The notes: generated by a model not told the origin, from the letters alone. Numbered from the stretch's first letter, positions 28,468 through 37,641 are shown. The stretch: 64,000 nt of DNA from Pseudodesulfovibrio sp. 5S69 (GCF_037094465.1 NZ_CP146609.1:1985501-2049500), one strand, 5' to 3'. Program-made: numbers and translations.

Positions 28468-29013
28468 ATGTACGTACCAATCAAGATCTATCCCAACCGG
28501 CAGAGTCTCAGGGGGCGCATTGCCATTGCGGCCCTCTGCCTGGGCCTGGCCGTGGCCGGGTTCCAATTCCTCAACGACAAAAATCTCCGGATCGCCGTGT
28601 ACTGCCTGAGCATGGCCGGATTCGCGGTGGCGATGATCAACGCTATCGCCATCATGGCCCGGCAGCCCATGGTCAAGATCCTGGACGACCGGTTCTCGGT
28701 GTACACGCCGTTCGGCTATGCCCTGATCCGTTTCGGCGAGGTCCTGGCCTTCCGCAGGAGCCGGCTGCCGTTTTCCCGCGGACTGCGCATCGAGATCAAC
28801 GGCTCGGCCCGGCCCAAGTTTCCGACCGCCTTTTGCCGCCTGCTCTACGCCGTGGTCAGTCTCAACTTCGCCAATACCGTGTCCATCCCCGGCTCCCTGC
28901 TCGGGGCCGACCCGGAATCGGTCATGCAGATGCTCGAAAAACGCCGCGTGGCCGCCGTGCGCCTGGACGCCATCGGCGACTATAACCCCCAAGCGCTCAC
29001 TTCGCTGGGGTGA
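28468..29013 (+). CDS. small membrane protein, STM3941-like
   Basis: A 181-residue protein from ATG 28468. A short N-terminus with IKIYPNRQSLRG precedes two adjacent hydrophobic helices (about 14-32 and 40-60), then a soluble PH-like half (ILDDRFSVYTPFGYALIRFGEVLAF). This layout matches small uncharacterised STM3941-type membrane proteins. The frame is open upstream to 28243, but the region before 28468 has a different composition, so the shorter start is preferred. Function unknown. Confidence 0.6.
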   Translation: MYVPIKIYPNRQSLRGRIAIAALCLGLAVAGFQFLNDKNLRIAVYCLSMAGFAVAMINAIAIMARQPMVKILDDRFSVYTPFGYALIRFGEVLAFRRSRLPFSRGLRIEINGSARPKFPTAFCRLLYAVVSLNFANTVSIPGSLLGADPESVMQMLEKRRVAAVRLDAIGDYNPQALTSLG

Positions 29014-29022
29014 TAAAAGACC

Positions 29023-29143
29023 GGCTTCCGAGAGCGGGCCATCCGCACATTTTTCCTGGAGGGCTTTCATCCTCACGTAGACGGCTACGCTGCGGTGAAA
29101 GCCCTCCAGGAGAAAATGCACGGCTGACCCACTCTCGACAGCC
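29023..29143. repeat. 121-bp imperfect palindrome between convergent genes
   Basis: A 15-bp perfect stem CCTGGAGGGCTTTCA (29055-29069) / TGAAAGCCCTCCAGG (29096-29110) is extended outward by imperfect complementary arms to about 29023 and 29143 (GGCTTCCGAGAG against CTCTCGACAGCC). The central loop itself holds CGTAG/CTACG. Such a long cruciform resembles a repetitive palindromic element or a bidirectional terminator. No other copy was seen in the window. Confidence 0.7.
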
Positions 29144-29185
29144 TTACGGCGTGCGGGAACAGGTGATGCTCGTTGCGGGAAGTTG

Positions 29186-29572
29186 TCAGCAGGCGCAGCC
29201 TATGGAGGAGGGTGCCTCGCCCTTTTCGGTAGGGTGGTTGTCGCGTTTCCACCAGTCGAGACCGCCGATGAGTTCCTTTACGGTGAAGCCGAGGCGGGTC
29301 ATGTTCAGGGCGCCCTTGGTGGAGGCGTTGCAGCCGATGCCGTCGCAGTAGGCGACGTACAGGGCGTCGCGGTCGAACCCGGCGGTGCTCGCCTCGTTCA
29401 TCTCCCGGTGGGGCAGGCTGACCGCGCCGGGGATGTGTTCGGCGTCATAGGCGGCGGCTCCGCGCGCGTCGACGACCACCACGTTTTGGCCGTTTTTGCG
29501 GCTCTCGTTCAAATCCCAGGAATCGATTTCCCAGCGCAGCTTGTTCTCGTAGTGGCTCAGTTGGTCTTGCAT
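29186..29572 (-). CDS. rhodanese-like domain protein
   Basis: A 128-residue single rhodanese domain; the start at ATG 29572 has AAAGGAGA upstream. VVVVDARGAAAYDAEHIPGAVSLPH is the CH2A-type region, and the active-site loop is CDGIGCNAS, with the catalytic cysteine position filled. It ends with a SIGCAC tail. A sulfurtransferase, or a role in sulfur or cyanide handling, is plausible; the acceptor is unknown. Confidence 0.88.
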   Translation of the reverse strand: MQDQLSHYENKLRWEIDSWDLNESRKNGQNVVVVDARGAAAYDAEHIPGAVSLPHREMNEASTAGFDRDALYVAYCDGIGCNASTKGALNMTRLGFTVKELIGGLDWWKRDNHPTEKGEAPSSIGCAC

Positions 29573-29689
29573 GGCGTCTCCTTTCTCGGTTGGCGGTCGG
29601 GGTAGTATCACCCTATGCAGGCCACCAGGAACTCACCAGCAATATATTCCGAGGACCCCGTTCAGATAAACCGAACCCCGGCGTTCGCA

Positions 29690-29799
29690 CCCGCGAAGCG
29701 GCACAGAAAGTTTCAGGAAGGAAGGGGATGGAGTCCGGGGAAGGGGAAGGAAAGCCCTTTTCAAAGGGTTTCCTTCCCCCTTCCCCGGCTGCCGGAGGC
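29690..29799 (-). repeat. dispersed 3'-intergenic repeat, copy 4
   Basis: On the minus strand GCCTCCGGCAGCCGGGG starts 13 bases after the stop of the YhcH-like gene. The hairpin apex is CCCTTTGAAAAGGG, and the end block is TTCCTGAAACTTTCTGTGCC then GCTTCGCGGG. The gap 29573-29689 between it and the rhodanese gene contains no gene. Confidence 0.75.
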
Positions 29800-29812
29800 A
29801 AAAGGTCCGCGT

Positions 29813-30256
29813 TTACACGCGGACCTTCATGATGATCTTGTGGATCTCGGCGTTCGAGATCATGGGCATGTGCGCGTCTTGCGGGAAGTAGGCGGCGATC
29901 ATGCCGGGCAGGACTTCGGCCCAGTGGGTGGGCCTGTCCCGGTAGAAGGCCACGTCGGCGCGCGGGTCGGAGGCCTCGACTGCCGGGCCGAGGTCGCGGC
30001 GCGCCTTCCAGCCGATGGTGTCCGTGCCGGCGATGACGTAGGCCAGGTCTATGTACTGGTCATGGGTCTCGATGAGCGCCTCTTCGGGCTTGCGGCCCGG
30101 CCCCTTGGCGACCACCGCGTACAGGCCGTCCTCCATGTCGATCCGCCCTACGGGCAGGTCGGCGAGGTCCGGCCTGCGCAGGAAGGCGAAGGCGGTGGGG
30201 AAGCGGGGGTTGAGGTCCGCGTACAGGTCTGCGTTGTCGAGGACGTCGAGGATCAT
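29813..30256 (-). CDS. YhcH/YjgK/YiaL family cupin-like protein
   Basis: A 147-residue protein matching the YhcH/YjgK/YiaL (DUF386) family. The metal-ligand segment ALIETHDQYIDLAYVIAG and the C-terminal HMPMISNAEIHKIIMKV (family: KKxVxK end) are present. These proteins form a cupin-like beta barrel, often linked to sugar acid or sialic acid metabolism. Here the gene overlaps lpdA by four bases (ATGA) and is the last gene of the glycine-cleavage operon, an unusual partner. Confidence 0.82.
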   Translation of the reverse strand: MILDVLDNADLYADLNPRFPTAFAFLRRPDLADLPVGRIDMEDGLYAVVAKGPGRKPEEALIETHDQYIDLAYVIAGTDTIGWKARRDLGPAVEASDPRADVAFYRDRPTHWAEVLPGMIAAYFPQDAHMPMISNAEIHKIIMKVRV

Positions 30257-31617
30257 TGTACCTTCTTCCTGTCGGCGGTGAGGGCCGTGAGCAGGGATTC
30301 GTCCAGGGACGGGTGCGCGAAGATGATCGAGTGCACGTCGTCGGCCGTCCAGCCCTGGTTGACGATCATGGCCGCCGGGGTGACCAGCCGGGACACGTCG
30401 TGGCCCACTGCGGTCACGCCGACCACCTTGCCCCCGGACCAGACCACCTTGACGAACCCCTGGGTGGCCGCGTGGGCCTGGGCCATGGGGTTGGCCGCGA
30501 GCTGGGCCACGGAGACCTCGGTGGAATCGAAGTCTGCCAGGAACGCCTCGTTCTCCATCTTGCCCACGCGCATGGCCTCGGGCGCACCGTAGAGCACGCT
30601 CGGCACCGGCGGGCAGACGTAGGGCCCTTCGGTTTTCCCGGCGGCATGCTGGGCCACGTAATGGGCCTGGTGCGAGGCGGCGTGGGCAAGCTGGATGTGG
30701 CCGTTGGCGTCGCCGACGGCGTAGATGTCCGGCGCGGCCATGAGGTAGTCGTCCACCTGAATCTGGTTGAAGACCAGTTCCACGCCCGCTGCTTCCAGGC
30801 CGATCTCCTGGGTCACGGGGCCCCGGCCGACGGCCACCAGGGCCTTGTCCGCGGTGAGCTTGTCACCGGTCTGGAAGGTCAGTTCGGCCTTGCCGTCCTT
30901 GGACAGGACGCCGGCCACGCGCTCCTCCAGGCGGATGTCCCACTTCCAGCGCTTGAACACGGAGGCCAGCGTTTTGGAGACCTCGGGATCTTCCAGCGGG
31001 GCCACGCGGTCCATGGCGTCCACCACGGTGATCTTGCAGCCGAAGCGGTGAGCCACCTGGGCCATCTCCAGGCCGATGAAGCCCGCGCCGACCACGATCA
31101 GGGACTCGGGCATGGTCTCCATGGACAGGAACATGTCGGAGTCGAGCACGCACTCGCCGTCCGGCTCCAGGCCGGGGAAGAAGATGGGCCTGGACCCGGT
31201 TGCGACCACGAGTTTTTTGTAATCCAGCCTCTGTTCGCCGTCGGTCGTGGCCACCGTGACCTGATGATCGCCGGACAGGCGGCCCATGCCCTCGACGAGG
31301 TCGACGCCGAGTTTCTTGAGCTGCATGGCCATGGCCTTGCGGGTGGCGCCGAGGTGCTTCTGCACCCGGTTCTGCAGCCCGGCGAAGTCCACGGTCACCT
31401 CGCCCGAGGCGATTTTCATGCGGGCCTGGTTGTGCAGCTCCTCGATGGCCGAGGTCGCGCCGAGCCAGAGTTTGGTCGGGATGCACCCCCGGTTGAGGCA
31501 GGTGCCGCCCAGGAAGTCCTTTTCCACCAGGGCCACGGACAGGCCGAAGCCCGCCGCGTCCACGGCGGCGTCAAAGCCGCCGGGACCGGCTCCGATGACC
31601 ACGAGATCATAAGTCAT
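30253..31617 (-). CDS. lpdA: dihydrolipoyl dehydrogenase (glycine cleavage L-protein)
   Basis: A flavoprotein that reoxidises dihydrolipoyl-GcvH with NAD+. The 454 residues comprise the FAD-binding VIGAGPGGFDAA (7-18), redox disulfide C40-C45 (GGTCLNRGC), a second Rossmann motif VVGAGFIGLEMA and the C-terminal dimer His in IIFAHPSLDE. The more usual HPTxSE is slightly altered. It overlaps gcvPB by 11 bases and yhcH by four, so it belongs to the gcv operon rather than to a 2-oxoacid dehydrogenase. Confidence 0.93.
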   Translation of the reverse strand: MTYDLVVIGAGPGGFDAAVDAAGFGLSVALVEKDFLGGTCLNRGCIPTKLWLGATSAIEELHNQARMKIASGEVTVDFAGLQNRVQKHLGATRKAMAMQLKKLGVDLVEGMGRLSGDHQVTVATTDGEQRLDYKKLVVATGSRPIFFPGLEPDGECVLDSDMFLSMETMPESLIVVGAGFIGLEMAQVAHRFGCKITVVDAMDRVAPLEDPEVSKTLASVFKRWKWDIRLEERVAGVLSKDGKAELTFQTGDKLTADKALVAVGRGPVTQEIGLEAAGVELVFNQIQVDDYLMAAPDIYAVGDANGHIQLAHAASHQAHYVAQHAAGKTEGPYVCPPVPSVLYGAPEAMRVGKMENEAFLADFDSTEVSVAQLAANPMAQAHAATQGFVKVVWSGGKVVGVTAVGHDVSRLVTPAAMIVNQGWTADDVHSIIFAHPSLDESLLTALTADRKKVQ

Positions 31618-33049
31618 CGGTCAGCTCCATGGAACGGGCGGCCTTGGTCTCGTCCAGCCGGGTCACGGGCAGGGTGACCGGGGCCGAGGTCAGGGCCTCG
31701 GGGTTGGAATCGACCAACCCGGCCAGTTCGATGAGATCGTCGCAGAATTGGTCCAGGGTCTCCTTGTTCTCGGTCTCGGTGGGCTCGATCATGATCGCCT
31801 CGGGCACGATCAGCGGGAAGTAGACCGTGGGCGCGTGATAGCCCTTGTCCAACAGCCCCTTGGCGAAATCGAGCGCGTGCACGCCCTTTTTGGCCTGGGC
31901 CGCGGCCGAGGCCACGAACTCGTGCATGCAGATGCGATTAAAGGGGACCTCGAAGTGGTCGCACAGCCGCTTGCGCATGTAGTTGGCGGCCAGGACCGCG
32001 TTCTCGGTGGCCCGGGTCAGGCCGGTGCCTCCCAGGCGCAGGATGTAGGCGTAGGCCTTCAGGTACACGCCGAAGTTGCCATAGAACGGGGCCACGTAGC
32101 CGATGGACTTGGGCTGATCGTAGTCCAGGAAGTAGCGGCCGTCCTCGCGCTTGGCCACGCGGGAGATGGGCAGGAACGGGACGATCTTGTCGCTGACGCC
32201 CACCGGGCCGGAGCCGGGGCCGCCGCCGCCGTGCGGGGTGGCGAAGGTCTTGTGCAGGTTGAGGTGGACGATGTCGAAGCCCACGTCGCCCACGCGCATC
32301 TTGCCCATGATGGCGTTCAGGTTGGCCCCGTCGTAGTAAAGCAGGGCGTCCACCTTGCGCAGCATCTTGACGATCTCGGGCAGGTTCTTCTCGAACAGGC
32401 CCAGCGTGTTGGGGCAGGTCATCATCATGCCCGCCACCTCGTCATCCAGCACCTCGGCCAGGGCGGCCGGGTCCACGATGCCGTCCTTGGACTCCACCGA
32501 GACCACCTCGAAACCCGCGATGGCAGCCGACGCCGGGTTGGTGCCGTGGGCCGAGTCGGGGACGATGACCTTGGTCTTCCTGTTGCCCCGGTCCTTGTGG
32601 TAGGCGGCCATGAGCATGACGCCGGTCAGCTCGCCGTGCGCCCCGGCCATGGGGTGCAGGGTGAAGGCGGCCATGCCGGTGATCTCGCTCAAAAGGGACT
32701 CGGTCTCGTACATGACCTCCAACGCGCCCTGGCACAGCCCGCCCGCGCCCCGAAGCTGGGGCAGAACCGGGTGCAGCCGGGTGAAGCCGGGCATGGCCGC
32801 GACCACTTCGGTGAACTTGGGGTTGTACTTCATGGTGCACGACCCCAGCGGGTAGAAGTTGCCGTCCACGCCGTAGTTGCGCTGGGAGAGTCTGGTGAAG
32901 TGGCGGACCACGTCGAGCTCGGAGGCCGAGGGCAGGCCGATCTCGCCGTCGCGCAGCAGTTCCTTGGGGATGTAGGCCTCTTCGGCCATGCCTTCGCAGG
33001 GCCAGCAGCCTTCGCGCCCGGCTACGGATTTTTCGAATATGGTCTTCAT
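31607..33049 (-). CDS. gcvPB: glycine dehydrogenase (decarboxylating) subunit 2
   Basis: The PLP-binding half of the two-subunit glycine decarboxylase (P-protein). The 480 residues from ATG 33049 include GNFYPLGSCTMKYNPK, HPMAGAHGELTG, DSAHGTNPASA, and the PLP lysine in HLNLHKTFATPHGGGGPG. It overlaps gcvPA by four bases (ATGA), so synthesis is likely coupled. The open frame continues upstream inside gcvPA, but the family start is here. Confidence 0.96.
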   Translation of the reverse strand: MKTIFEKSVAGREGCWPCEGMAEEAYIPKELLRDGEIGLPSASELDVVRHFTRLSQRNYGVDGNFYPLGSCTMKYNPKFTEVVAAMPGFTRLHPVLPQLRGAGGLCQGALEVMYETESLLSEITGMAAFTLHPMAGAHGELTGVMLMAAYHKDRGNRKTKVIVPDSAHGTNPASAAIAGFEVVSVESKDGIVDPAALAEVLDDEVAGMMMTCPNTLGLFEKNLPEIVKMLRKVDALLYYDGANLNAIMGKMRVGDVGFDIVHLNLHKTFATPHGGGGPGSGPVGVSDKIVPFLPISRVAKREDGRYFLDYDQPKSIGYVAPFYGNFGVYLKAYAYILRLGGTGLTRATENAVLAANYMRKRLCDHFEVPFNRICMHEFVASAAAQAKKGVHALDFAKGLLDKGYHAPTVYFPLIVPEAIMIEPTETENKETLDQFCDDLIELAGLVDSNPEALTSAPVTLPVTRLDETKAARSMELTDDL

Positions 33050-34380
33050 TTCAGCGCACCTCGCAGCATCTCGGCGAATATGCCGATCTGTTCTTCGCTG
33101 GTCTTTTCCGTGCAGGCCACCAGCAGGCCGTTTTCCAGTCCATCGAAGTACCGGCCCAGCGGGAAGCCCGGCACGTAGCCGCGCTCGCTCAGCTTGGCGA
33201 TGGCCTCGAAGGCGTTCACCGGCAGGGTCACGGCGAACTCGTTGCCGAAGGCCCCCTTGGTCAGCATGGTCACGCCGGGGATGGCGGTCAGTTTCTCGGC
33301 GCAGATGTGGGCGCGTTCCACCGACACCCTGGCCGCGCGCTTGAGGCCGAGTTCGCCGAGCGCGCACATGTGGACCAAAGCGCGCAGGGCGCACAGGGAC
33401 TGGTTGGAGCAGATGTTGGACGTGGCCTTCTGGCGGCGGATGTGCTGCTCTCTGGCCTGGAGGGTGAGCACGTAGCCGGTGCGGCCCTCGGTGTCCGTGG
33501 TCCGGCCCACGATGCGGCCGGGCATCTGGCGGATCATGCCCTTGGTGCAGGTCATGATGCCGAGATACGGGCCGCCGAAGGACAGGGGCAGGCCCAGGGA
33601 CTGGCCCTCGGCCACGGCGATGTCCGCGCCCATGGCGCCCGGCGTCTTGAGCAGGGTCTGGAGCACGGGGTAGGCGGACACGATGGACACGGCCTTGACC
33701 GCCTTGGCCGCGGCGAACAGCTCTGTGAAGTCGTTGATGGAGCCGAAGAAGTTCGGATTCTGGACCAGCACGGCGGCGATGGAGTCGTCCAGCGCGGCCT
33801 TGAGGCCCTCGATGTCGGTCAGACCGTCCTTGTGGGGCACGGTGACGAATTCGAGGTCCAGGTTGGAAGTGTAGGAGCCGAGCATGACCCGGTAGATGGG
33901 GTTGAGGGCCTCGGAGACCACGATCTTGCGGCGCTTGGTCTTGCGCACGGCCATCATCAGGGCCTCGTACAGGGCGGTGCCGCCGTCGTAGACCGAGGCG
34001 TTGGCGCACTCCATGCCCAACAGCCGGGTCACGGCGGTCTGGTACTCGAAGATGGCCTGGAGGGTGCCCTGGGAGGCCTCGGGCTGGTACGGGGTGTAGG
34101 CGGTGTAGAACTCGCCGCGCATGGTCAGGGCGTCCACGGCGGCCGGGATGTAGTGGTCATAGAAGCCCGCGCCCAGGAAACTGACGCTGTTGGTCGCGTT
34201 CTTGGCGGCCAGCCCCTCGAGCCTGGACAGGACGTCCATCTCGCTCAGTCCCTCGGGGATGTCGAAACTTTTGGGGCGCATGTCCCGGGTGATCTCGGCA
34301 AAGAGATCCTCCACGGAGTCCACGCCGATGGTGGCGAGCATCTCGCGCACTTCGTCTTCGGTATGCGGTACAAACGGCAT
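33046..34380 (-). CDS. gcvPA: glycine dehydrogenase (decarboxylating) subunit 1
   Basis: The N-terminal-type half of the split P-protein; 444 residues with FLGAGFYDHYIPAAVD, TAYTPYQPEASQGTLQ and DGGTALYEA typical of the family. It acts with GcvPB, GcvH and LpdA to release CO2 and NH3 from glycine, or in reverse to make glycine. ATG 34380. It lies 72 bases after gcvH with a terminator-like hairpin between them. Confidence 0.96.
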   Translation of the reverse strand: MPFVPHTEDEVREMLATIGVDSVEDLFAEITRDMRPKSFDIPEGLSEMDVLSRLEGLAAKNATNSVSFLGAGFYDHYIPAAVDALTMRGEFYTAYTPYQPEASQGTLQAIFEYQTAVTRLLGMECANASVYDGGTALYEALMMAVRKTKRRKIVVSEALNPIYRVMLGSYTSNLDLEFVTVPHKDGLTDIEGLKAALDDSIAAVLVQNPNFFGSINDFTELFAAAKAVKAVSIVSAYPVLQTLLKTPGAMGADIAVAEGQSLGLPLSFGGPYLGIMTCTKGMIRQMPGRIVGRTTDTEGRTGYVLTLQAREQHIRRQKATSNICSNQSLCALRALVHMCALGELGLKRAARVSVERAHICAEKLTAIPGVTMLTKGAFGNEFAVTLPVNAFEAIAKLSERGYVPGFPLGRYFDGLENGLLVACTEKTSEEQIGIFAEMLRGALK

Positions 34381-34409
34381 GATGAAACCTGCTGGTTTAT
34401 GGGGAAAAG

Positions 34410-34438
34410 AAAAAGGGCCGAGACATGCGCCCCGGCCC
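34410..34438 (-). terminator. intercistronic terminator-like hairpin between gcvH and gcvPA
   Basis: On the minus strand GGGCCG/CGGCCC with a 12-base loop is followed by TTTTTCTTTTC. It would let part of the transcripts stop after gcvH, giving more H-protein than P-protein. Confidence 0.6.
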
Positions 34439-34452
34439 CGTCAGCGTCGTTG

Positions 34453-34833
34453 CTAGTGGGCCTCGGAGTCGACCACCGCGGCGTAGGCTTCGGCGTCGAG
34501 CAGCCCTTCGGGGTCGCCCTTGATCCGGAACTTGAGCAGCCAGCCCGAGCCGTACGGCTCCTCGTTGACCTTTTCCGGCGCGTCCTCCAGCTCGGTGTTG
34601 ACCTCGATGACCTCGCCGGTCACCGGGGCGTAGATCTCGCTGGCCGCCTTGACGGATTCGACGGAACCCATCTCCGCGCCGGCCTCGAAGGTGTCGCCTA
34701 CCTCGGGCAGCTCCACAAAGGTCAGGTCGCCCAATTGCTCCTGGGCGAAGTGGGTGATGCCCACCGTGGCGACGTCGCCTTCGACCATGACCCATTCGTG
34801 GGTTTTCGCATACAACAGATCTTCGGGAATCAT
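34453..34833 (-). CDS. gcvH: glycine cleavage system H protein
   Basis: The lipoyl carrier protein of the glycine cleavage system. The 126-residue protein has the lipoylation site K62 in [15 protein letters not shown], the THEWV start block and the C-terminal [20 protein letters not shown] 34833 after AAGGAGAG. It is the first gene of the minus-strand gcv operon; gcvT is not in this window. Confidence 0.96.
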   Translation of the reverse strand: MIPEDLLYAKTHEWVMVEGDVATVGITHFAQEQLGDLTFVELPEVGDTFEAGAEMGSVESVKAASEIYAPVTGEVIEVNTELEDAPEKVNEEPYGSGWLLKFRIKGDPEGLLDAEAYAAVVDSEAH

Positions 34834-35140
34834 ATCTCTCTCCTTGATTCGAAAAGGGTATTTCCGGGTGTGTGATCGTCAGACTATTAGCATGGGATTA
34901 TTTTGTTGGAAACAGTAAAAATAATGACACTTTCAGGATTCCCCTCCGTATTTTCCGATGAATGCGCTAATCCGCCAAAAAGCTGACGAAGGATGCTCGG
35001 CGGCCGAAAGAATACCCTCATGTTTTCGGACAATTGGGCGAGAAGGTGTATTCCATATAGTCATACTTGTTTTATTAGTGTGGTGTAAAAGGTATTACGA
35101 TGGTGGTTGACCATGGCACAGAGCAGGGGTAAACTGACCG
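34834..35140. other. divergent promoter region of gcvH and the methyltransferase gene
   Basis: 307 bp without a gene. The left half is AT-rich; on the minus strand a TGCTAATAG -10-like element (about 34883-34893) could drive gcvH. The right half contains GTAT-N11-ATAC inverted bases near 35049-35067. I looked for a glycine riboswitch and saw no convincing one. Confidence 0.35.
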
Positions 35141-35842
35141 ATGCGTATGAGCGATGCACCGTCCAAATCCGGCCTGTCCGAGCCCTTTGCCGCACCCGAT
35201 CCAGGCTCCCGCGTGGAGGTCGAGGTCGAAGGCCGCGTCTGGCTGCTCGACCGCGCCGCGGACATGGAGGCCCTGTGGGACGCCATGGACGGCGATGACC
35301 TGGACGAGGACGAGCGGCTGCCGTACTGGGCCGAGGTCTGGCCCGCCAGCGTGCTGCTTGGGCGGCACATCCTGCGCAACGCGGACCGGCTCAACGGCAA
35401 AACCTGCCTGGATATCGGCTGCGGGCTCGGCCTGACCGGCATGATCGCGGCCTCGGTGGGCGCGAACGTGGCCGCCTTCGACTACGAGTGGCCCGCCGTG
35501 CGCTTCGCCCGGCACAACGCCGCGCTGAACGACGTCCCCCAACCCCTGTGGCTGCTCATGGACTGGCGGAACCCCGCCGTCCGGGCCAGCGCGTTCGACT
35601 TCATCTGGGGCGGGGACGTGCTCTATGAAAAACGATTTTTCGACCCCCTGATCCGGCTCTTCCGCCACGCGCTCGCGCCAAACGGGCGCATCTGGATCGG
35701 CGAGCCCGTGCGCACCGTGTCCCGGCCCGTCTGGGAACGGCTTGGGGACGAGGGGTTCGAGACAAGGAAATTGACCGTGGAGAAGGTCGCCCTGTGCGGC
35801 CAGAACGCCACGGTAAACCTGTGGGAAATCACCATCCCCTGA
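35141..35842 (+). CDS. class I SAM-dependent methyltransferase
   Basis: A 233-residue protein. Motif I is [16 protein letters not shown] (around residue 88), followed by an acidic FDYEWPAV and later [19 protein letters not shown], the pattern of the METTL20/21-like lysine methyltransferase family (nicotinamide N-methyltransferase-like). The ATGs at 35141 and 35147 are equally possible. nikR starts 14 bases after its stop, so the two are likely co-transcribed. The substrate, perhaps a protein lysine, is inferred from family only. Confidence 0.8.
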   Translation: MRMSDAPSKSGLSEPFAAPDPGSRVEVEVEGRVWLLDRAADMEALWDAMDGDDLDEDERLPYWAEVWPASVLLGRHILRNADRLNGKTCLDIGCGLGLTGMIAASVGANVAAFDYEWPAVRFARHNAALNDVPQPLWLLMDWRNPAVRASAFDFIWGGDVLYEKRFFDPLIRLFRHALAPNGRIWIGEPVRTVSRPVWERLGDEGFETRKLTVEKVALCGQNATVNLWEITIP

Positions 35843-35856
35843 GAGTGGAGGACATT

Positions 35857-36276
35857 ATGGGCAAGACCATCCGATTCGGCGTGTCGCTGGATTCCGACCT
35901 GTTGGAGAAGTTCGACCAGCACTGCGAGGAGCGCAGCTACCAGACCCGCTCCGAGGCCATCCGCGATCTCATCCGCAACACCCTGGTCCAGCGCGAGTGG
36001 GAGCAGGCCGAGGGCGACCTGGCCGGGACCCTGACCCTGGTCTACGACCACCACAAGTCCGGGCTGTCCCAGCGGCTGACCGAGATCCAGCACGATTCCC
36101 ACGAGGTCATCCAGTCCTCGCTGCACGTCCACCTCGACCATTTCAACTGCCTTGAGGTCATCATCCTCAAGGGCGACGCCGAGGTCATCAAGGAACTCGG
36201 CCAGAAGCTCATCTCGACCAAAGGCGTCAAACACGGCAACCTCGCCTTGACAACCACCGGCAAAGACTTGATTTAA
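35857..36276 (+). CDS. nikR: nickel-responsive regulator NikR
   Basis: A 139-residue ribbon-helix-helix repressor with an ACT-like nickel domain. ATG 35857 after GTGGAGG. The N-terminal strand [17 protein letters not shown] binds DNA. The Ni ligands match E. coli NikR with an offset of three: H79, H90, H92 and C98. No nickel transporter or hydrogenase genes are in view, so its targets are elsewhere. It is followed immediately by dispersed repeat copy 5. Confidence 0.93.
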   Translation: MGKTIRFGVSLDSDLLEKFDQHCEERSYQTRSEAIRDLIRNTLVQREWEQAEGDLAGTLTLVYDHHKSGLSQRLTEIQHDSHEVIQSSLHVHLDHFNCLEVIILKGDAEVIKELGQKLISTKGVKHGNLALTTTGKDLI

Positions 36277-36280
36277 GAGG

Positions 36281-36396
36281 GCCTCCGGCGGCCGGGGGAA
36301 GGGAGGGAAAAACCCTTTGAAAAGGGTCCTTTCCCTCCCTCCCCCCGGACCCCCATCCCTCCCTTTTCCTAAACTTTTTGTGCCGCTTTGCGGGGC
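36281..36396 (+). repeat. dispersed 3'-intergenic repeat, copy 5
   Basis: GCCTCCGGCGGCCGGGGG begins five bases after the nikR stop. Arms AGGGAGGGAAAA and TTTCCCTCCCT surround CCCTTTGAAAAGGG; the end block is TTTTCCTAAACTTTTTGTGCC and GCTTTGCGGGG. This is the most regular copy in the window. Confidence 0.8.
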
Positions 36397-36455
36397 AGGG
36401 GGGCGAGGGTGCGTGGCTTACGCACGGGGGGACGGAGAAAGGAAGGGATAGATTT

Positions 36456-37226
36456 ATGGAAGACGTACAGAAGAGTCAGGCGTCCATCGCCATGCCCATC
36501 GACCGGGTGGGCGTCAAGGGGCTGCGGCTGCCGATCATCGTCCGGGACCGCGAGTCCGGGGTGCAGCACACCGTGGCCCAGGTGTCCATGTCCGTGGACC
36601 TGCCCGCCGAGTTCAAGGGTACGCACATGAGCCGCTTCGTCGAGGCCCTGGAGCACTGGGAGGGGACGCTGGACTACCACTCCTTCCTGACCCTGCTCGA
36701 CGACATCGTGGACCGGCTCCAGGCCCGCAGCGCACACCTGCGCTTCGTGTTCCCCTATTTCCTGCGCCGCAAGTCGCCGGTCTCCAAGGCAGGCGGCATG
36801 ATGGACTATACCTGCCGGGTGGACGGCTATCTCAAGGACGGCAAGCTGACCTTCACCCTGGGGGCGGACGTGCCGGTCATGACCGTCTGCCCGTGCTCCA
36901 AGGCCATCTCGGACGAGGGCGCGCACTCCCAGCGGGCCGAGGTCCGCATCCGGACCCGGTTCGACGGCTTCCTCTGGCTCGAGGACCTCATCGAGATCGG
37001 CGAGCGCGCCGGGTCCTGCCAGGTCTACTCCCTGCTCAAGCGGGAGGACGAGAAGTACGTCACCGAGACCGCCTTCGCCAACCCGACCTTTGTCGAGGAC
37101 GTGGTCCGCGAGGCCGCCAAGGGGCTGGACGAGCACCCCAAGGTCACCTGGTATCAGGTCGAGGTCGAGTCCTTCGAGTCCATCCACAACCACTCGGCCT
37201 TCGCGGTCATCGAGAGCGACGGGTAG
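36456..37226 (+). CDS. folE2: GTP cyclohydrolase IB (FolE2)
   Basis: It makes 7,8-dihydroneopterin triphosphate from GTP for folate or queuosine synthesis, using a metal other than obligate zinc. The 256-residue protein has the FolE2 signature [21 protein letters not shown] (metal cysteine and catalytic residues) and the C-terminal [14 protein letters not shown] 36456 with AAGGAAGGG upstream. It is a single gene between a repeat and the small rod-like flagellar gene. Confidence 0.95.
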   Translation: MEDVQKSQASIAMPIDRVGVKGLRLPIIVRDRESGVQHTVAQVSMSVDLPAEFKGTHMSRFVEALEHWEGTLDYHSFLTLLDDIVDRLQARSAHLRFVFPYFLRRKSPVSKAGGMMDYTCRVDGYLKDGKLTFTLGADVPVMTVCPCSKAISDEGAHSQRAEVRIRTRFDGFLWLEDLIEIGERAGSCQVYSLLKREDEKYVTETAFANPTFVEDVVREAAKGLDEHPKVTWYQVEVESFESIHNHSAFAVIESDG

Positions 37227-37314
37227 CCGCTTCCGGCCCGATTTGCGTCCCGCGCCCGGAGCGGCTATACTTGTTCCCGGCTGCTTCCCCAACCCCGCGA
37301 GGGAGTGATCACCC

Positions 37315-37641
37315 ATGTCCGACGCCAACATCTCGGCCTTGTCCGCCCTGTCCACCGTACAGGAGGTCACGGCCAACAACATCGCCAACATGAACACCGA
37401 CGGCTTCAAGGCCTCGGCGGTGTCGCTCGAATCCGGCCCCGGCGACCAGGGCGTGGACGTGGCCTCCATCACCGAGTCCACCACGCCCGGCTCCATGCTG
37501 CACGGCGTGGAGACCTCCAACACCGACATCGGCCGCGAGACGGTCGATATGATCACCACCAGCCGCGCCTTCGAGGCCAACACCACCTTCATCCGCGCGG
37601 ATGAGGAGATGACCGGCCATATTCTGAACATGATCGCCTGA
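37315..37641 (+). CDS. small flagellar basal-body rod-like protein, solitary
   Basis: A 108-residue protein containing both ends of a rod/hook protein: TANNIANMNTDGFKASAVSLESG (the N-terminal ANNxANxxTxGFK motif) and IGRETVDMITTSRAFEANTTFIRADEEM (the C-terminal rod domain), with almost nothing between. It is shorter than FlgB, FlgC, FlgF or FlgG. It stands alone, 19 kb from the flgF operon. It may be a minimal extra rod subunit; function unproven. Confidence 0.75.
   Translation: MSDANISALSALSTVQEVTANNIANMNTDGFKASAVSLESGPGDQGVDVASITESTTPGSMLHGVETSNTDIGRETVDMITTSRAFEANTTFIRADEEMTGHILNMIA

Noticed and set aside
35049..35067. NikR operator of the GTATGA-N16-TCATAC type
   Set aside because: Only GTAT and ATAC half-elements with wrong spacing are present.
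34834..35140. Glycine riboswitch before gcvH
   Set aside because: I searched this gap for the paired aptamer layout and found no convincing structure.
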